DNA of 64,000 nt from Flavobacteriia bacterium (lineage in GTDB: Bacteria; Bacteroidota; Bacteroidia; Flavobacteriales_D; Crocinitomicaceae), in assembly GCA_947490145.1 (NCBI GenBank), contig CANLGD010000003.1, forward strand, positions 37,227 through 101,226. Direction: 5' to 3'. Both the position numbers and the translations under genes were made by a program. Position 1 is the first letter of the stretch; each line of letters starts with the position of its first letter. Positions 27,199 to 35,381 of the stretch are shown in pieces. The notes under the pieces are model-generated. The model was given only the letters and a program-made list of their open reading frames with translations. It was not told where the DNA came from and ran no database searches.

Positions 27199-28170
27199 TT
27201 AAGCTTGAATCGAAGTGTAAACTCCAAATTCCTTAACAATCAATTCAGCTAATTCTAAACCAATTCTATCTTGTGCCTCCAAAGTTGCAGCACCAATATG
27301 CGGCGTACAAGCAATTTTTGAATGCGCCAATAATTCTTTACTCGGATTTGGTTCATTTTCAAAAACATCCAAAGCAGCATAGGCCACTTTGCCAGAATCT
27401 AAAGCAGTAATTAATGCTTTTTCGTCAATTACTCCCCCCCTAGCTGCATTTACTAAGCGCACTCCTTTTTTCATTTGAGCAAATTCTTTTTCTGCTAAAA
27501 CAGCACTTCCATCGGCTTGTTTAGGAACGTGAATAGAAATAAAATCACATTCTGAAAGAATTGCATACAAATCTGTCACCGTTTTTATTGGAATATTCAA
27601 ATTGAAATTATTTCCCAAAGAAACGGGAATTTCAACTTCCATTTCATATTGATCAACTGCCAAAACATTCATTCCGCATCCAAGAGCATAAGATGCTAAA
27701 GATTGACCAATTCTTCCAAATCCAATTATCCCTAAGGTTTTTCCTCTTAATTCAATTCCTTTTGCATATTTTTTTTTCAAAGCATTAAAATCTCCAGTTT
27801 CAATATTTTTGAAAGAATCATTTAAAAAACGAGAAATTGAAAATAAATGTCCCATTACCAATTCTGCAACCGATTGTGAAGAAGAAGCTGGAGTATTTAT
27901 AACAATTCTGCTATTTTCTCTAGCATAAGCAACGTCAATATTGTCCATTCCTACACCTCCTCGACCAATTAATTTCAAATTTGGGCAAGCATCAATTACT
28001 TCTTTACGAATTGTTGTTGCACTTCTTACCAAAACAACTTCGTAATTATTATCATTTACCGCTTGAATCAAATCTTCTTGATTCACTTTATCTGTAATTA
28101 CAGTATATCCAGCTTTTTCTAAAGCATTTTTTCCTTCATCGGAAATTCCGTCGTTTGCAAGTATTTTCAT
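27199..28170 (-). CDS. serA: D-3-phosphoglycerate dehydrogenase (short form)
   Basis: 323 residues, without the C-terminal ACT regulatory domain of longer SerA proteins. The NAD-binding motif is 'GIIGFGRIGQSLA', the substrate-binding segment is 'NTPASSSQSVAELVMGHL', and the catalytic Arg/Glu/His lie in 'NAARGGVIDEKAL', 'FENEPNP' and 'TPHIGAAT'. It oxidises 3-phosphoglycerate in the first step of serine synthesis. serC lies 99 bases upstream on the same strand, supporting this role over a general 2-hydroxyacid dehydrogenase. Without ACT, feedback inhibition by serine is probably different or absent. Confidence 0.93.
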   Translation of the reverse strand: MKILANDGISDEGKNALEKAGYTVITDKVNQEDLIQAVNDNNYEVVLVRSATTIRKEVIDACPNLKLIGRGGVGMDNIDVAYARENSRIVINTPASSSQSVAELVMGHLFSISRFLNDSFKNIETGDFNALKKKYAKGIELRGKTLGIIGFGRIGQSLASYALGCGMNVLAVDQYEMEVEIPVSLGNNFNLNIPIKTVTDLYAILSECDFISIHVPKQADGSAVLAEKEFAQMKKGVRLVNAARGGVIDEKALITALDSGKVAYAALDVFENEPNPSKELLAHSKIACTPHIGAATLEAQDRIGLELAELIVKEFGVYTSIQA

Positions 28171-28210
28171 AACTTTATTTCGATTATTCGATTAATAATA
28201 TAGTTAGATT

Positions 28211-28263
28211 ACTTAGACTTAATAATTAAAAGTCTGTTATCTTATTTCTAAAATCTCAAGTCT
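28211..28263. repeat. AGTCT/AGACTT short-repeat spacer between serC and serA
   Basis: The spacer contains TTAGACTT, AAAGTCTG and TCAAGTCTA, variants of the words that fill 14164-14291 and 39543-39588. I see no hairpin with a T-run here, so serC and serA may be co-transcribed through it. Confidence 0.35.
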
Positions 28264-28269
28264 ATTTTC

Positions 28270-29337
28270 TTATCCGTTTGTTCTTGCGAATTCTTTCATT
28301 ACCTCAACTAAAACTTGAACACTTGAAAGTGGTAAAGCGTTGTACATCGAAGCTCTGTAACCGCCAGTTGAACGATGTCCAGGCAAACCAACAATTCCTG
28401 CTGCTTTCCAAGTTTCGTCAAACGTAGCATTTAAAGTTTCATCGTTTAATTTGAAACAAACATTCATTTTGGAACGATCATCTGCGTTTACTGTTCCAAA
28501 AAATAATGGATTTGAATCAATCTCACTATAAAGCAATGCCGCTTTCGCATTATTTTCTAATTCTTTTGCCTTAACACCTCCAGTTGACAATAGATTTCTC
28601 AAATTCAACATAGAAACGTAAACAGAAAATACTGGTGGTGTATTCATCATTGATTCTTTGTCAACGTGTTGCTTCAAATCTAAATAAGAAGGCATGAATG
28701 GTGAAGTTGATTTTCCTAGAACTTCATCTTTTACGATATATAATGTTGCACCTGCTGGACCAAGATTTTTTTGAGCTCCTGCATAAATTATGTCAAAATC
28801 TGCAACATTGATTTCTTTTGAAAAAATGTCAGAAGACATATCACAAACTAAAGGCAAAGTAGATTTTGGAAATTCATGAAATTGCGTTCCATAAATAGTA
28901 TTGTTTGAAGTGAAATGCAGGTAATCAGCTTCTTTTGGAACAACAAAACCTTTAGGGATATATGAAAAGTTTTTATCTTCAGAAGAAGCAATAACATTTA
29001 CATCAACACCTACTTTTTTTGCTTCTTTAATCGCTCCAGAAGCCCAAACTCCTGTATTGATATAGGCAGCTTTTTTAGTTTCACGCATCATGTTCAATGC
29101 AACAATTGAAAAGCCTAGACTTGCTCCACCTTGCAGGTAAGCAACAGAATATCCTGCTGGTACATTTAATGCTTTTTTTACTAAATCTAAAGCTTCATCC
29201 ATAACAGCCACAAAATCTTTGTGACGATGAGAGACTTCTAAAATTGATAATCCATTAAAATCTAAAACCGCTGCTGAAGCTTCTTGAAAAACTTCTTGTG
29301 GCAATATACACGGACCTGCTCCAAAATTATATTTCAT
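28270..29337 (-). CDS. serC: phosphoserine aminotransferase
   Basis: About 355 residues from ATG 29337; an ATG at 29349 would add four residues and cannot be excluded. MKYNFGAGPCILPQEV and 'SILEVSHRHKDF' are typical of SerC, and the PLP lysine lies in 'IIYAGAQKNLGPAG'. The C-terminus has 'GLPGHRSTGGYRASMYNALP'. The enzyme moves an amino group from glutamate to 3-phosphohydroxypyruvate, giving phosphoserine, and also serves PLP biosynthesis in some bacteria. It sits directly before serA, so the two form the serine pathway unit; serB is not in the window. Confidence 0.96.
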   Translation of the reverse strand: MKYNFGAGPCILPQEVFQEASAAVLDFNGLSILEVSHRHKDFVAVMDEALDLVKKALNVPAGYSVAYLQGGASLGFSIVALNMMRETKKAAYINTGVWASGAIKEAKKVGVDVNVIASSEDKNFSYIPKGFVVPKEADYLHFTSNNTIYGTQFHEFPKSTLPLVCDMSSDIFSKEINVADFDIIYAGAQKNLGPAGATLYIVKDEVLGKSTSPFMPSYLDLKQHVDKESMMNTPPVFSVYVSMLNLRNLLSTGGVKAKELENNAKAALLYSEIDSNPLFFGTVNADDRSKMNVCFKLNDETLNATFDETWKAAGIVGLPGHRSTGGYRASMYNALPLSSVQVLVEVMKEFARTNG

Positions 29338-29506
29338 AAAGATTTGCATTTTTTTAAATAGCTTTTTTTATTCTTAACTCTTGGTTGTTTTAAAATATTT
29401 AATTTTATCATTAGCCTTGGCTAACTCAAAATTTCAATTTTCAAAATGCCTAGATCTCAAAAATAAAACGAGCTAAATTTTATGTTAAGTTTTTTATTTT
29501 TTTGAC

Positions 29507-29530
29507 AAAAAAAAGCCACTCGAAAGTGGC
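29507..29530 (-). terminator. Rho-independent terminator of the THX gene
   Basis: GCCACT (29515-29520), the CGAA loop and AGTGGC (29525-29530) form a perfect 6-base GC-rich stem, followed on the minus strand by eight T. It is a textbook intrinsic terminator 9 bases past the stop. Confidence 0.9.
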
Positions 29531-29539
29531 TAAATATGT

Positions 29540-29755
29540 TTAAGCTTCTTTTTCAACCACTTTTTTTGTAGTTGCTTTTTTAGGAGCTGCTGCTTTTTTC
29601 TCTTTAACTACTTTTTCGGCTACAACTTTAGCCTCTTTTTTTGGTTTCTCTGTTTTTGCAACAGCAACAACTGCAGTAACTTTTTTCTTACGTGTGTTTC
29701 CGTAAGATCCAATTGTTCTTTTTCCTTTTGCTGTTTTTTTATCGCCTCTTCCCAT
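29540..29755 (-). CDS. 30S ribosomal protein THX with Lys/Ala-rich tail
   Basis: 71 residues. The first 25 (MGRGDKKTAKGKRTIGSYG) are ribosomal protein THX (bTHX), a very small basic protein in a cavity at the top of the 30S head, known in Thermus and many Bacteroidota. The remaining 45 residues are a Lys/Ala/Val/Glu-rich extension, much longer than the Thermus protein of about 27 residues, and probably disordered. A consensus-like promoter at 29795-29824 precedes it and a strong intrinsic terminator follows, as expected for a highly expressed single gene. Confidence 0.92.
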   Translation of the reverse strand: MGRGDKKTAKGKRTIGSYGNTRKKKVTAVVAVAKTEKPKKEAKVVAEKVVKEKKAAAPKKATTKKVVEKEA

Positions 29756-29794
29756 AAAATCGTGTTTTTATCTTTAAGATATTTTGTATTGTTA

Positions 29795-29824
29795 CAAAGA
29801 TATAATAGAATTTTGTGTTGGCAA
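29795..29824 (-). promoter_or_regulatory. promoter of the THX gene (-7 TATCTTTG, -33 TTG, 19-base spacer)
   Basis: On the minus strand TATCTTTG (29795-29802 as CAAAGATA) is a perfect -7 box, and TTG (29822-29824 as CAA) stands 19 bases upstream, the spacing known for Bacteroidota sigma-70-type promoters. It lies about 40 bases before ATG 29755. Confidence 0.65.
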
Positions 29825-29862
29825 TAAAAAAAATGCATTTTTTTGGATTTTTGGCATTTTTT

Positions 29863-30534
29863 CTAGAAATTACTCAATTTTTCAAGAAAATGTTTCTCTA
29901 AAGCTTCTCCCCCATTCAATATTTTTTTACACCATTTAATTTTGAGTTCTACAATTTCTTCTGGTGTTAATTTCCACAAAATACTTGATTTCTCTAATCT
30001 TGTCCTAATCGCATTCAAAACCAATGCTACAGAAACAGAAATATTAAACGATTCAGTAAAACCATACATTGGAATTTTTACAAAATCATCAGCTATATCT
30101 TTTACCTCGTCCGAAATTCCTCTTCTTTCTGTTCCAAAAACAAAAGCGACTGGTGAAGATAAGTCCAAATCATTAATTGTTTGATTTGTATGCGGAGTTG
30201 TTGCAATAATTTTATATCCTTGTTTTTTTAGCTTTGAAAGGCAATCTTGAGTTACTTGGTTTCCTTGATTGAAATTATACATATCAACCCATTGACCAGC
30301 TCCCATTGCTATGTCGCGCTGAACTTTGTATTGATTATCTTTTTCAATTACATTTAATTCTTGAATTCCAAAACAATCGCATGATCGCAAAACTGCACTT
30401 GCATTATGTTCTTGAAAAACATTCTCTAACACAACTGTCATGTATTTTGTGCGATCCGCAGCAATTCGGTCAAACATTTCTCGTTTGTTTTCCGTTATTA
30501 TCTCGTAAAATTCAGCTAGAATTTTTTCTCTCAT
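29863..30534 (-). CDS. trmH: TrmH/SpoU-family RNA 2'-O-methyltransferase
   Basis: 223 residues. SPOUT motif 1 (VFQEHNASAVLRSCDCFGI) has the catalytic Arg after NxSA; motif 2 is 'FVFGTERRGISDE' and motif 3 is 'IPMYGFTESFNISVSVALVL'. Together they make the trefoil-knot SAM site. The order and length match TrmH, which methylates the 2'-OH of G18 in tRNA, rather than the longer RlmB, but the RNA target is inferred. The gene is separate from its neighbours by spacers. Confidence 0.88.
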   Translation of the reverse strand: MREKILAEFYEIITENKREMFDRIAADRTKYMTVVLENVFQEHNASAVLRSCDCFGIQELNVIEKDNQYKVQRDIAMGAGQWVDMYNFNQGNQVTQDCLSKLKKQGYKIIATTPHTNQTINDLDLSSPVAFVFGTERRGISDEVKDIADDFVKIPMYGFTESFNISVSVALVLNAIRTRLEKSSILWKLTPEEIVELKIKWCKKILNGGEALEKHFLEKLSNF

Positions 30535-30876
30535 TTTATTCTTATATCATTAAATTAAAATATAACTTTCAAAAGAACCTATCTTTAAACTCAATTCTTT
30601 ACTTTTCTCTTAATGCAAAAGAAGAGAAAGCGCTACTTTCGATTATAAAACAAAAGAAAACTCGGTTCTTAATCTTAGTAAATTCTCGTCAATTGACAAT
30701 TTTCGAATATTTAGGTGATTTCCTGCGGCGCATCCTGAAGGTTTCCGAATTAGCCTTCGTTTTGTTTTTACTAAGAATTAGCTGCCTAAATTCAACTTTT
30801 AAATTAAAAATCAATTATCCAAAACAAAGAAAGGTAGCCAAATTGACTACCTTTCTTAATTTCAAGAAGTAAGTTC
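30535..30876. repeat. 342-base spacer with a large imperfect palindrome, possible interspersed element
   Basis: The spacer between HU and trmH (both minus) holds TTCTTAATCTTAGTAAA near 30668-30684 and TTTTACTAAGAATTAG near 30767-30782 as inverted arms about 80 bases apart. Inside is a GC-richer core (CCTGCGGCGCATCCTGAAGG near 30721-30740). The plus frame here is open only because it continues from antisense trmH sequence. From memory, similar 'GCGCATCCTGAAGG' spacers recur in other Bacteroidota genomes, so I suspect a multi-copy intergenic element; this needs a search. The HU terminator hairpin lies at its right end. Confidence 0.45.
30826..30857 (-). terminator. Rho-independent terminator of the HU gene
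   Basis: AAGAAAGGTAG (30827-30837) and CTACCTTTCTT (30847-30857) are perfect 11-base arms around a 9-base loop; the minus-strand continuation is T-rich (TTGTTTTGG). Confidence 0.85.
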
Positions 30877-31149
30877 TTAATTAACTTTATCAGTTAATTC
30901 AGCACCAGCTTTAAATTTAATCACTTTTTTAGCAGCGATTTGAATTTCTTTCCCTGTTTGAGGGTTACGACCTGTTCTTGCTGCTCTATCAGAAACTGAG
31001 AAAGATCCAAAACCTACTAATGAGATTCTGTCTCCTGCTTTCATAGCTTCAGATGTAGCTGCTACAAATCCTTCTAATGCTTTTTTAGCATCTGCTTTTG
31101 TTAATCCTGACTCAGATGCCATTGCATCAATTAATTCTGATTTGTTCAT
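30877..31149 (-). CDS. hup: HU-family DNA-binding protein
   Basis: 90 residues, exactly the HU/IHF length. MNKSELIDAMASESGLTKAD and 'ALEGFVAATSEAMKAGD' form the dimer helices, 'ISLVGFGSFSVSDRAAR' the saddle, and TGRNPQTGKEI the DNA-intercalating arm with its Pro. HU bends DNA non-specifically and compacts the nucleoid. A minus-strand TATATTTG box at 31179-31186 lies 29 bases upstream, and a strong terminator follows the stop. Confidence 0.96.
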   Translation of the reverse strand: MNKSELIDAMASESGLTKADAKKALEGFVAATSEAMKAGDRISLVGFGSFSVSDRAARTGRNPQTGKEIQIAAKKVIKFKAGAELTDKVN

Positions 31150-31178
31150 AGTTAATGGTTTTTTAAAAAATTATTAGG

Positions 31179-31186
31179 CAAATATA
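31179..31186 (-). promoter_or_regulatory. -7 box (TATATTTG on minus) before the HU gene
   Basis: CAAATATA on the plus strand is a perfect minus-strand TAnnTTTG at a suitable distance from ATG 31149. No matching TTG at the -33 position. Confidence 0.4.
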
Positions 31187-31406
31187 TACTAAAAACGAAG
31201 TAAAACGCCACTTTACAGAAAATAAATTGCAATTTGTTAATAAATGACCCAAAATGTTAATAATCAAACTTGGCTCAAAACTGAAATAACAATCTGTTTA
31301 TCAATAGTTTAATTCTAAACTGAATCAAATTATTGATGGAAAATATTTTTTTACTTTTTCAAAATTTTTCAATAAAATCAAGGGTTTTAGTCAAAATATT
31401 CTATTT

Positions 31407-32357
31407 TTATTGACTAATCTTCCATTTTGAAATAGCGTGTCCTGCCAAAAATTCGTATGCTTGCATTCTTCTTTTACCTTCTGGTTGAAGTTCGATAACT
31501 TTCAAGTAAAAACCGTTACATGGAATAAAAAAATCTTTTTTTGTTGCAAATAATTCTTCTTTGTTTACAACTGGTAAATCAGATTTTTCTGTTTTGAAGA
31601 TTTTTAAAGATCTCTTTTCATTTGTTTCAATGTTTTCAATAATTGTCCAAGCGGTTGGATAAGGAGATAGTCCGCGACAAAAATTGTGAACTTCTTGCAC
31701 ATTTTTAGAAAAATCAATTTGACACATCGATTTAAAGATTTTTGGTGCCGGTAAAATTACTTTTTCATCAAGCAAATCAATTTGAGGAATACGAACAACT
31801 GTTCCATCTTGAATTTTGCGAACTGATTTTGAAACCAACTTTTTTCCTAAATCCAATAATTTATCGTGCAATTCTCCTGCCGTTTCATTTTCTGTGATTT
31901 CAAGTTCTTCTCTTTCGATAATTAAACCTGTATCAATTTCTTGTTCAATAAAGAATGTAGTTACTCCTGTTTTTTCCTCCCCATTAATAATCGCCCAATT
32001 TATTGGAGCTGCGCCTCTGTAATTTGGCAAAAGAGATGCATGTAAATTAATTGTACCTTTTGGTGGCATGTTCCAAACAATTTCTGGCAACATACGAAAA
32101 GCGACTACAACAAATAGATCAGCACCAAGCGTCTTTAATTCTGCAATAAAATTTTCGTCTTTTAAATTTGTTGGTTGCAAAATATTCAACTCTAAACTGG
32201 AAGCAAATTTTTTAACCGCACTTTCAGAAATTTGCTGTCCACGACCTGCTGGTTTGTCTGGAGCAGTAATCACTCCGACAATGTCAAATTTTTGCTCTAT
32301 TAATTCTTGTAAAATCCCAACAGCAAAATCGGGGGTTCCCATGAAGATTATTTTCAT
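31407..32357 (-). CDS. fmt: methionyl-tRNA formyltransferase
   Basis: 316 residues, normal length. The N-terminal formyltransferase domain shows 'MGTPDFAVGILQELI', 'PDKPAGRGQ', the catalytic block 'INLHASLLPNYRGAAPI' (Asn, His and the SLLP loop) and 'FIEQEIDTG' with the catalytic Asp. The C-terminal OB-like domain covers residues 205-310. It formylates Met-tRNA for initiation using 10-formyl-THF. The upstream spacer is filled with GCAAAG-type repeats, one of which (32383-32390) also reads as a minus-strand TAACTTTG box. Confidence 0.96.
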   Translation of the reverse strand: MKIIFMGTPDFAVGILQELIEQKFDIVGVITAPDKPAGRGQQISESAVKKFASSLELNILQPTNLKDENFIAELKTLGADLFVVVAFRMLPEIVWNMPPKGTINLHASLLPNYRGAAPINWAIINGEEKTGVTTFFIEQEIDTGLIIEREELEITENETAGELHDKLLDLGKKLVSKSVRKIQDGTVVRIPQIDLLDEKVILPAPKIFKSMCQIDFSKNVQEVHNFCRGLSPYPTAWTIIENIETNEKRSLKIFKTEKSDLPVVNKEELFATKKDFFIPCNGFYLKVIELQPEGKRRMQAYEFLAGHAISKWKISQ

Positions 32358-32372
32358 TATTATTTTTTTAAA

Positions 32373-32470
32373 CGCAAAGTTGCAAAGTTAATCGCAAAGT
32401 TCGCAAAGGTTTTTTATTAAAATTGCTTTTTTTGACACTAAGGCACAAAGTCACACGAAGTTCACAAAGG
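32373..32470. repeat. CGCAAAGTT short-repeat cluster upstream of fmt
   Basis: CGCAAAGT or CGCAAAGG occurs at 32373, 32393 and 32402, with GCAAAGTT at 32382. A related, degraded set follows (GGCACAAAGTC, CGAAGTTCACAAAGG) to 32470. The phase is irregular, so this is not CRISPR. One unit doubles as a minus-strand -7 box for fmt. Confidence 0.5.
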
Positions 32471-32548
32471 ATTGATTGTATTTAATCTTCTTATATTTAT
32501 GAAATAAAAAGCGATGATAAAATAATTTTTAATCCAACATAAAATCTA

Positions 32549-32580
32549 TTCATAACTCAACATTCATAACTCATAACTAT
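32549..32580. repeat. AACTCATAA direct repeat after the MATE gene stop
   Basis: Three ATTCATAAC/ACTCATAAC units end 3 bases before the MATE stop codon (as read on plus). This is the second site of the family at 23782 and 39671. Confidence 0.5.
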
Positions 32581-32582
32581 TT

Positions 32583-33911
32583 TCAAATCTTCTTCCCTTT
32601 CCAATCAAACATTTTCAAATATCCTATTGATAAAACTCCTAAAGTTATAAAATAAATGTATTCTACCGACCAAACCCAATAGATTTCCATTTTGAATACT
32701 TTAATTAGTAAATAACTGGAAATCATATAAATCAAAACAGAAATGACTTCAATAATTAAACTTACATGAGTATTACCTGAACCGTTAATGGTTTGAAATT
32801 TTACTGAAATGATTCCGAAAACTAATACTGAGCCAGAAATAAACCTTAAAATATCTGCACTTTCTTTGAGGTATTGTTCGTCAGGATTTATTAATCCAAT
32901 TAATGTTTCGGGATATAAAATGGCTCCATGAAAACAAATTAAAAGAAAAATCAAGGTCATCAATTGAATTTTCCGCTGAATAATTTTTAAAGCATCAAAA
33001 TCTCCTCTTCCGATGTATTGCGAAATGTAGGTTTTTGTTGTTGCTGCAAATCCCCAAATCGGAACAAATGCTAAAAAATAAATCGAGCGAATGTTTTGAG
33101 AAATTGTTAAATCGTCTTTTCCCATGTGTTCAATCCATGTGAAAAAGATTGTCCATGTAACCAAAGCAGAAAATCCTTGCAAAAGTAAAGGACTTCCAAC
33201 TTTTATTAATTCCCTAAATGACTTCCATTGAAACGCAAAATATTTGAATAATTCATATTCTTTCCTTTCTTTAGAGTAAATCAAAAATACAAGTAGGAAT
33301 AACATTCCAAATCCATCAGCGAAAGTTGAAGCCAAAGCTGCTCCTTCTAAACCCATTTCAGGTATAAATTTCCAACCAAAAATAAAAATTGAATCCATCA
33401 AAATATTTGATGTTGCAACTATAATTGAACTTACCAATACAACCCATGTTTTTCCAATTGCGAAGAAAAAAGCCTGAATTGAAAGCGTAATTATTCCAAA
33501 GAATAAGCTGTAAGAACGGATGTTTAGGAAAGAGATTTGCGCCTGAGCCAATTCTTGGTCACGGGAATATTGGGGCAGAAAAATTGGAACTACAAAATGT
33601 AATATTAGGAACAAGATCAACCCCAACATTCCAATAGTAAAAATGGTTGTCCCAAAAATTCGACCAACGGCATGCTCTCTGTCTTGACCAATTCTGCGAG
33701 CAATTAAAATTTGTGCTCCATCGCTCATTCCAGCCAAAGCAACAAAAACTGTAACAAACAATAAACCAGCATTTCCGCTTGCATCAAAAGCCAAAGTCGA
33801 ATAACGACTCAAAAATGCGACATCCGTCAATAAGACAACAGATTGTATGAAGCTTGAAACCATTAATGGTAAAGCAACTAGAAGAATTGTTTTATATTTT
33901 AAATCTAACAT
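32583..33911 (-). CDS. MATE-family multidrug/metabolite antiporter
   Basis: 442 residues with about 12 membrane helices. The first half contains 'VALAGMSDGAQILIARRIG' (the cytoplasmic Gln-Arg region typical of MATE proteins), and the two halves repeat each other's topology. The nearest group is the MATE/DinF cation-drug antiporters; the substrate cannot be predicted. Both flanks are repeat-bearing: an AACTCATAA tract at the 3' end and an inverted-repeat copy before the start. Confidence 0.92.
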   Translation of the reverse strand: MLDLKYKTILLVALPLMVSSFIQSVVLLTDVAFLSRYSTLAFDASGNAGLLFVTVFVALAGMSDGAQILIARRIGQDREHAVGRIFGTTIFTIGMLGLILFLILHFVVPIFLPQYSRDQELAQAQISFLNIRSYSLFFGIITLSIQAFFFAIGKTWVVLVSSIIVATSNILMDSIFIFGWKFIPEMGLEGAALASTFADGFGMLFLLVFLIYSKERKEYELFKYFAFQWKSFRELIKVGSPLLLQGFSALVTWTIFFTWIEHMGKDDLTISQNIRSIYFLAFVPIWGFAATTKTYISQYIGRGDFDALKIIQRKIQLMTLIFLLICFHGAILYPETLIGLINPDEQYLKESADILRFISGSVLVFGIISVKFQTINGSGNTHVSLIIEVISVLIYMISSYLLIKVFKMEIYWVWSVEYIYFITLGVLSIGYLKMFDWKGKKI

Positions 33912-33917
33912 TTTTTT

Positions 33918-34056
33918 GATTGCAGATTACTATTTGATTGCAGATTACTATTTGATAACAGATTACAAATTGGCAAATTACAGATTGCTTTGCTTTGAAA
34001 AAAATTATTTTGAATGCGAAGCAATATGTAATTTGTAATCTGCCAATCTGTAATCC
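33918..34056. repeat. interspersed inverted repeat, copy A
   Basis: Starts with two tandem GATTGCAGATTAC units (33918 and 33937), continues with ATTACAGATTGCTTTGCTTT, a loop, and GCGAAGCAATATGTAAT, and ends with GTAATCTGCCAATCTGTAAT. The arms pair imperfectly. It shares its order and words with copies B (36221) and C (42808). It fills the spacer between the MATE and rlmI genes. Confidence 0.75.
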
Positions 34057-34059
34057 ACT

Positions 34060-35226
34060 CTAATTAACTTCTATAACCAATCCTTTCAAATATTCTCCTT
34101 CTGGATGAAAAGCATTTATCGGATGATCAGCCGGCTGATGAATTTGTTCAATGATTCTGACATTTCTTCCACTTTCGATTGCTGCAGCAATAATTGTATT
34201 TGTGAATAATGATTTATCGACCACTTGCGAACAAGAAAAAGTAAAAATCAATCCACCTGGTTTAATTTGTCTGATTGCATGTTCATTTAAACGTTTGTAT
34301 CCTTGAATTGCTTGATGACGTTTATCACGGTGTTTTGCAAAAGCTGGTGGATCTAAAACAATTATATCGTATTCTTCTGGTAATTCCTTTATATAATGCA
34401 TCGTATCAGCAACAATGGAAAGATTTTTATCTCCCATGTTATTCAATTCTACATTTTGATTTGTCAATTCAATTGCTTTTTTAGAACTATCCAAAGAATG
34501 TGCAAACGAAGCACCACCTTGAATTGATGCCAAACTAAATCCTCCCGAATAACAGAACGTATTCAAGACTTTTTTATTCAAAGCATATTTTTTTAACAAA
34601 GATCGATTTTCTCGTTGATCAATGAAAAAACCAGTTTTTTGTCCATTCACCCAATCAATTGCATATTTAATTCCGTTTTCTAAAGAAATATGAGGCGTTT
34701 CGCACGTTCCAAAAATATACTTATTTTCTGCTTCAATTCTCGCTGGCAAAGTATCAGCTGATTTTGAATAAATGGCAATCAATTTTTCTCCAAAAACTTT
34801 TTGCAATGCCAAAGATATATATTCCAAAGCCAAATACATTCCGATACTATGACATTGAATTACTGCAACACCATTGTAAAAATCGATGATTAATCCTGGC
34901 AAAGAATCTCCTTCACCATGAACTAATCTAAAGATGTTATTATCCTCTGCATATAGATTTAATTTTAAACGTAAATCGACTGCATTTTTAATCTTTTGTT
35001 CAAAAAAATTAGCTCCAATCTCTTCGTCTTGAAAAGATAAAATTCTTACTGCAATTGTACTTGGTTGAAAATGGCCTATTGCCAAGAATTGTTTTTTAGA
35101 AAAAACTCTAACCAATTCACCTTCTTCAATATTTGTCGTATCAGTTTCAATCGCACCTGAAAAAATCCATGGATGTTTTCTTTCAATCGAACCAAGTTTC
35201 CCTTTTTTTATTTCAATAATTTGCAT
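34060..35226 (-). CDS. rlmI: class I rRNA large-subunit methyltransferase (RlmI family)
   Basis: 388 residues. An N-terminal PUA domain (LGSIERKHPWIFSGAI) is followed by an RlmI-type middle domain and a Rossmann methyltransferase with 'KTGFFIDQRENRSLL', 'LNTFCYSGGFSLASIQGGAS' (SAM site), 'DIIVLDPPAFAKH' and 'FTFSCSQVV' with the catalytic Cys. It probably makes 5-methylcytosine in 23S rRNA. The stop is 4 bases from a repeat element. It is divergent from the STAS-like gene. Confidence 0.93.
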   Translation of the reverse strand: MQIIEIKKGKLGSIERKHPWIFSGAIETDTTNIEEGELVRVFSKKQFLAIGHFQPSTIAVRILSFQDEEIGANFFEQKIKNAVDLRLKLNLYAEDNNIFRLVHGEGDSLPGLIIDFYNGVAVIQCHSIGMYLALEYISLALQKVFGEKLIAIYSKSADTLPARIEAENKYIFGTCETPHISLENGIKYAIDWVNGQKTGFFIDQRENRSLLKKYALNKKVLNTFCYSGGFSLASIQGGASFAHSLDSSKKAIELTNQNVELNNMGDKNLSIVADTMHYIKELPEEYDIIVLDPPAFAKHRDKRHQAIQGYKRLNEHAIRQIKPGGLIFTFSCSQVVDKSLFTNTIIAAAIESGRNVRIIEQIHQPADHPINAFHPEGEYLKGLVIEVN

Positions 35227-35367
35227 TGTAAAATTTTGAAAACTAGATTTTCATTTCTAGTTAATTTTAAGCGTAAAATTAATCATAAGTAGTTAGATTA
35301 AATGATTATAATATTTTAATTTAAAATTAATTTTTGTACCTTTAAAGAGAATAATGAAAATATTTCA

Positions 35368-35375
35368 TAATTTTG
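35368..35375 (+). promoter_or_regulatory. -7 box (TAATTTTG) before the STAS-like gene
   Basis: A perfect TAnnTTTG match, 6 bases before ATG 35382, which would give an almost leaderless transcript. An alternative TACCTTTA box is at 35337-35344. The overlap with an upstream TTG argues against the 3-codon longer start. Confidence 0.4.
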
Positions 35376-35381
35376 AGCAAA

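Noticed and set aside
30306..30872. A 188-codon plus-strand open frame.
   Set aside because: It is antisense to the trmH gene and runs on through the palindromic spacer; the protein lacks any recognisable feature.
32373..32470. CRISPR-like array formed by CGCAAAG units.
   Set aside because: Units are under 12 bases, irregularly spaced and without unique spacers of fixed length; no cas genes are in the window.
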